Part shown: positions 7,609 to 11,448 of the stretch, piece by piece | Layout of the letters: each line of letters starts with the position of its first letter | Numbering within the stretch: the stretch's first letter is position 1 | Source of the DNA: Candidatus Sericytochromatia bacterium | Lineage (GTDB): Bacteria > Cyanobacteriota > Sericytochromatia > JACMPN01 | NCBI GenBank assembly: GCA_014377495.1 | Contig: JACMPN010000520.1 | Span: 1-11,448 of the forward strand | Length of the DNA: 11,448 nt | Reading direction: 5' to 3' | The notes under the pieces: generated by a model | What the model was told of the DNA's origin: nothing | Seen by the model: only the letters and a program-made list of their open reading frames with translations | Databases searched by the model: none | Position numbers and translations under genes: made by a program

Positions 7609-8907
7609 TCAGCCGGGGACCAGGCACGACGTCAAGGAACCCGCACGTTGGGTGGCGTGCCGGGTCGTCAGCATTTTGATGCCCATGCGTTCCATGGCAG
7701 CCATGGCCTTGTTGAGTTGCGGAGGGATGGTTAGCGCCGTTTCCAGGATGGGGTGCGTTGCGGCCAGCCCCTCCAGCTCGGCACCCCACCACTCACCGGC
7801 TGTCAGATCCGTGCCCCTGACAGGTGTCACGGCCAGCGCAAAGGCGCCGACATCCTTGAGGGCCATCAGCATGAGGATCGGATTGGTCGTGGCCACCATC
7901 GTGCGGCACAACATCGAGACCACGCCTGGGATGGCCTTCTTCGTGGCGAGGGATTCCAGGGCAGCACAGGAGGCACTGAAGAGTTTGGCGGCGGCCGGGG
8001 CGTGCGTGAGCGCCGCCTGCAACTTGGTCACGAAGACGATTTGACTCTCGAAGGGGAGCCCCATTTTCGTCATCAACAGGCCCAATTGGGTCGCCCGGGT
8101 CGCCGCTGCAGTCCCCGTAGCCCCGGAGAGCCGGGCAATGCTCAGCAATTGCGACTTCACATACATGGCGGCCCCCTGCTCCCGGATGGCGGTTGGGGCC
8201 ACCGTCAAAAGGCTTTGACGCATCGCTTCACCGACATTGTTGATCACGGTGAGCGACGCATGGGTAAGCTTCGCTGCGCCACGCCCGGCAAGCTGTGTGG
8301 CGGCTACCGTTTCCGCGGTGGCGATCGTGAGGTGGGCGACAGTGTCCATGAGGGCTCTTGTCTGTTGTCGGATAGACTCGGGCGTCGCTTCCCGGCGCTG
8401 CAATTGTTTGCACAGGCCGGCCAGTCGGTCGACCATGGCATGGGCTTCATGTGGCAGGTGGGTGGCGCCGATGGCAGCCAACGGCCCATGAAAGTGGTGT
8501 CCGATCAACTTGAGCAAGGCCTGACTGGCAGGCGAACCGCCGAGTCGCCGGATCGCATCGGCCGCCTTGCTGACAGCTTGCATGGCCATCAGGGGATTCG
8601 GCTGACGGGCGGCATCGACGAGGGCGTGTTCGGCTGCATGGGCCAAAGCCACGTCATGCAGGGGGAGATGGGCGATCGCTGCGGTATAGCCAGCGGCTTG
8701 CGGCAGCGAGGCACCTCGATGATGGGGCAACGCCACCTCGCGCACAGGCGCTTTGGCTGTCTGGTTGGGCTTGGCGGCGTTCTGGTCTGCCGCCCGGACG
8801 GAGGGCTGCGGAGGGGCCACGGTCGGTATCGCCTTGGGGGGCACGTGCGGTACGCCCGTCGCTACGGCGAGTGGCGCTGCCGGAGTCGGTGACCCAATCC
8901 TGTCCAT
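7609..8907 (-). CDS. unrecognised Ala/Pro-rich helical protein
   Basis: A 432-residue protein with no family I recognise. The ATG at 8907 is chosen over the in-frame ATG at 8925 because GGGAGG with a 5-base spacer to its GGAGG core precedes only the former. Seen: residues 1 to about 62 are rich in Pro, Ala and Val with no hydrophobic core, so probably disordered. About 70-325 is a run of Ala-rich amphipathic helices with many histidines (for example IGHHFHGPLAAIGATHLPHE, 135-154). About 326-360 is strongly hydrophobic (IPGVVSMLCRTMVATTNPIL and onward) and could be a membrane hairpin or buried core. No signal peptide is seen, and cysteines are few. It looks like a lineage-specific scaffold, membrane-associated or effector-like protein, but none of these is shown. 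The gene has a consensus -10 overlapped by a 30-bp palindrome, which suggests specific regulation. It converges on the DUF4352-like gene. Confidence 0.8.
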   Translation of the reverse strand: MDRIGSPTPAAPLAVATGVPHVPPKAIPTVAPPQPSVRAADQNAAKPNQTAKAPVREVALPHHRGASLPQAAGYTAAIAHLPLHDVALAHAAEHALVDAARQPNPLMAMQAVSKAADAIRRLGGSPASQALLKLIGHHFHGPLAAIGATHLPHEAHAMVDRLAGLCKQLQRREATPESIRQQTRALMDTVAHLTIATAETVAATQLAGRGAAKLTHASLTVINNVGEAMRQSLLTVAPTAIREQGAAMYVKSQLLSIARLSGATGTAAATRATQLGLLMTKMGLPFESQIVFVTKLQAALTHAPAAAKLFSASCAALESLATKKAIPGVVSMLCRTMVATTNPILMLMALKDVGAFALAVTPVRGTDLTAGEWWGAELEGLAATHPILETALTIPPQLNKAMAAMERMGIKMLTTRHATQRAGSLTSCLVPG

Positions 8908-8912
8908 ACCGG

Positions 8913-8917
8913 CCTCC
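8913..8917 (-). promoter_or_regulatory. Shine-Dalgarno deciding the start of the 432-residue protein
   Basis: The minus strand reads GGGAGG, then CCGGT, then ATG at 8907. The upstream ATG at 8925 has no comparable motif, so six residues are removed from the longest frame. Confidence 0.75.
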
Positions 8918-8930
8918 CAACCCATGACGA

Positions 8931-8960
8931 TCCGGAATGATCATAAATGATTATACCGGA
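8931..8960. repeat. 30-bp imperfect inverted repeat, candidate operator
   Basis: TCCGG (8931-8935) mirrors CCGGA (8956-8960) and ATCAT (8940-8944) mirrors ATGAT (8947-8951) about the same centre, 8945.5. Twelve of the fifteen base pairs across the dyad are complementary. It covers the -10 element of the minus-strand gene. There is no T tract on either side, so an intrinsic terminator is unlikely and binding by a dimeric regulator is the better inference. Confidence 0.6.
8950..8955 (-). promoter_or_regulatory. -10 element of the 432-residue protein gene
   Basis: The minus strand reads TATAAT, a perfect sigma-70 -10 consensus. It lies 42 bases before the chosen start at 8907 and gives a leader of roughly 35 bases. 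The -35 is weak: TTGCCG at 8971-8976 with a 15-base spacer. The inverted repeat covers the element completely. Confidence 0.6.
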
Positions 8961-9179
8961 AAAGACGACCCGGCAAGGTGACGTCCGTCCTTCGTCGCAA
9001 CGGCCACGCGCACATCCCATTTTTCACTGACAATGCAGTCATGCCGGCCTTCCGCCGGTCTCGGTCAGCACGCCGGCCGGGGATGTTTTGTCCTGCCGAC
9101 CGAAAGCCGAACGCCTGAGAGCGGCTGAGCCAATCGTCTGAAAAGCGGTGGCGGGCTAAGCGCCGGAGCCACGATCGGC

Positions 9180-9185
9180 TATAAT
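9180..9185 (+). promoter_or_regulatory. -10 element of lepA
   Basis: TATAAT is a perfect -10 consensus, followed by TG. Transcription would begin near 9192, giving a leader of almost 90 bases. No good -35 is visible at the usual distance. The in-frame GTG at 9186 would lie upstream of the transcript start, which argues against the longest reading of the lepA frame. Confidence 0.55.
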
Positions 9186-9278
9186 GTGGCCGACAAGGGT
9201 GGATGCGGGCCGACTGCGGCGATCATGCCGTCCCCGATCCCGTCATCCCCGATTTTCAGGAAGGCCACCGCTCGATTC

Positions 9279-11081
<1,803 letters not shown>

Positions 11082-11206
11082 CCGGACGGTGGACCACCGC
11101 ACCGTGTCAGGCCGGACTGGCCGCCGGTCCGGCAGGCTGGCACCATGGGCAGGGAAGACACTTATGCTCAGGATGGCTTCGGCCAACAGTTTCATTCATG
11201 TAGCGG

Positions 11207-11213
11207 AAAGGAG
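11207..11213 (+). promoter_or_regulatory. Shine-Dalgarno for a GTG start
   Basis: AAAGGAG followed by six bases (TCTCAG) and GTG at 11220. This near-ideal site is the main reason to accept the GTG as a real start. Confidence 0.7.
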
Positions 11214-11219
11214 TCTCAG

Positions 11220-11448
11220 GTGACCCACGATCCGTGGCTGGGGCTGGGCCCAACTGATGAGCCGCCGCAGGCGGCCCTGGCCAGCGTCGATCTGACCCCT
11301 AAGTCGGGGGGATACTCGCTGGCGGACATCCTCAAGTTGCATGACTCTGCCCTGCATTTCGATCCGGCGGATATCGACGCCTTGCCGACTACGCCGTTCC
11401 CGTCCGCCACGCAGTTGCCGACGGTCGGGGCCCTCACGACCGCCTCCA
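11220..11448 (+). CDS. unknown protein, C-terminus off window
   Basis: From the GTG at 11220 the frame is open to the right edge, giving 76 residues starting MTHDPWLGLGPTDEPPQA. The visible part is rich in Pro, Ala, Asp and Leu. A short segment (SLADILKLHDSALHFDPADI, about 33-52) may be helical, and a Pro/Thr-rich stretch follows. There is no signal peptide, membrane segment or motif I recognise. It begins 139 bases after the lepA stop on the same strand. That gap has GC-rich stems (for example GCCGGAC/GTCCGGC, 11111-11117 with 11127-11133) but no T tract, so read-through from lepA is possible. The function is unknown. Confidence 0.65.
   Translation, partial: MTHDPWLGLGPTDEPPQAALASVDLTPKSGGYSLADILKLHDSALHFDPADIDALPTTPFPSATQLPTVGALTTAS

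Larger units (their letters stand above)
8926..9278. other. divergent intergenic region upstream of lepA
   Basis: This 353-base gap holds the minus-strand promoter and palindrome near its left end and the lepA promoter at 9180-9185. Between them, about 9061-9172 can fold into consecutive stems: TCGGTC/GACCGA (9061-9066 with 9098-9103), AGCCG/CGGCT (9105-9109 with 9122-9126) and GTGGC/GCCAC (9148-9152 with 9168-9172). I do not recognise a riboswitch or known RNA, and GC-rich DNA gives such stems by chance. No credible ORF was seen. Confidence 0.5.

Noticed and set aside
7753..8892. A 379-codon plus-strand open frame opposite the 432-residue gene
   Set aside because: It is a long antisense shadow typical of GC-rich genes. 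It has irregular composition, lacks recognisable motifs, and the minus-strand frame has the better start, ribosome site and promoter.
9061..9172. TPP-like CTGAGA string and a possible riboswitch ahead of lepA
   Set aside because: Only the short CTGAGA matches; the other conserved TPP segments are missing, and no other riboswitch consensus fits.

Overview
This 11.4 kb window is GC-rich bacterial chromosome (clearly above 60% GC by eye). It carries eight convincing protein genes, two of them cut by the window edges, plus one doubtful small ORF. I see no rRNA, tRNA, CRISPR array, integrase, transposase or prophage gene. The best taxonomic clue is the elongation factor 4 gene (lepA). Its protein has long stretches resembling LepA of Cyanobacteria and their non-photosynthetic relatives (Vampirovibrionia/Melainabacteria, Sericytochromatia). 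That placement comes from memory of the family, not from a search, and is tentative.

Layout. Bases 1-2495 (+) hold most of a PEP-synthase/rifampicin-phosphotransferase-like enzyme whose N-terminus lies outside the window. It runs tail to tail into an HD-domain hydrolase gene (2492-3238, -), and the two stop codons share bases. A single-domain cupin gene (3409-3852, +) diverges from the HD gene and ends at a strong hairpin. That hairpin also faces a small putatively exported protein gene (3938-4237, -). Next upstream on the minus strand is a secreted S9-family serine peptidase (4356-6338). A 374-base gap follows, holding an AT-rich promoter-like patch and a doubtful 48-residue ORF. A membrane-anchored DUF4352-like protein (6713-7480, +) ends at a UUCG hairpin terminator. 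It converges on an unrecognised 432-residue Ala/Pro-rich helical protein (7609-8907, -). A 353-base divergent intergenic region separates that gene from lepA (9279-11081, +). A second plus-strand gene of unknown function starts 139 bases after lepA and leaves the window at the right edge.

The genes do not form an obvious pathway or defence system. The window reads as ordinary chromosome: a translation factor, a secreted peptidase, small-molecule enzymes and lineage-specific unknowns, mostly as single transcription units on alternating strands. The clearest unexplained signal is a 30-bp near-perfect inverted repeat (8931-8960). It sits on a consensus TATAAT upstream of the 432-residue unknown protein and looks like an operator. 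I found no convincing evidence for a new multi-gene system.
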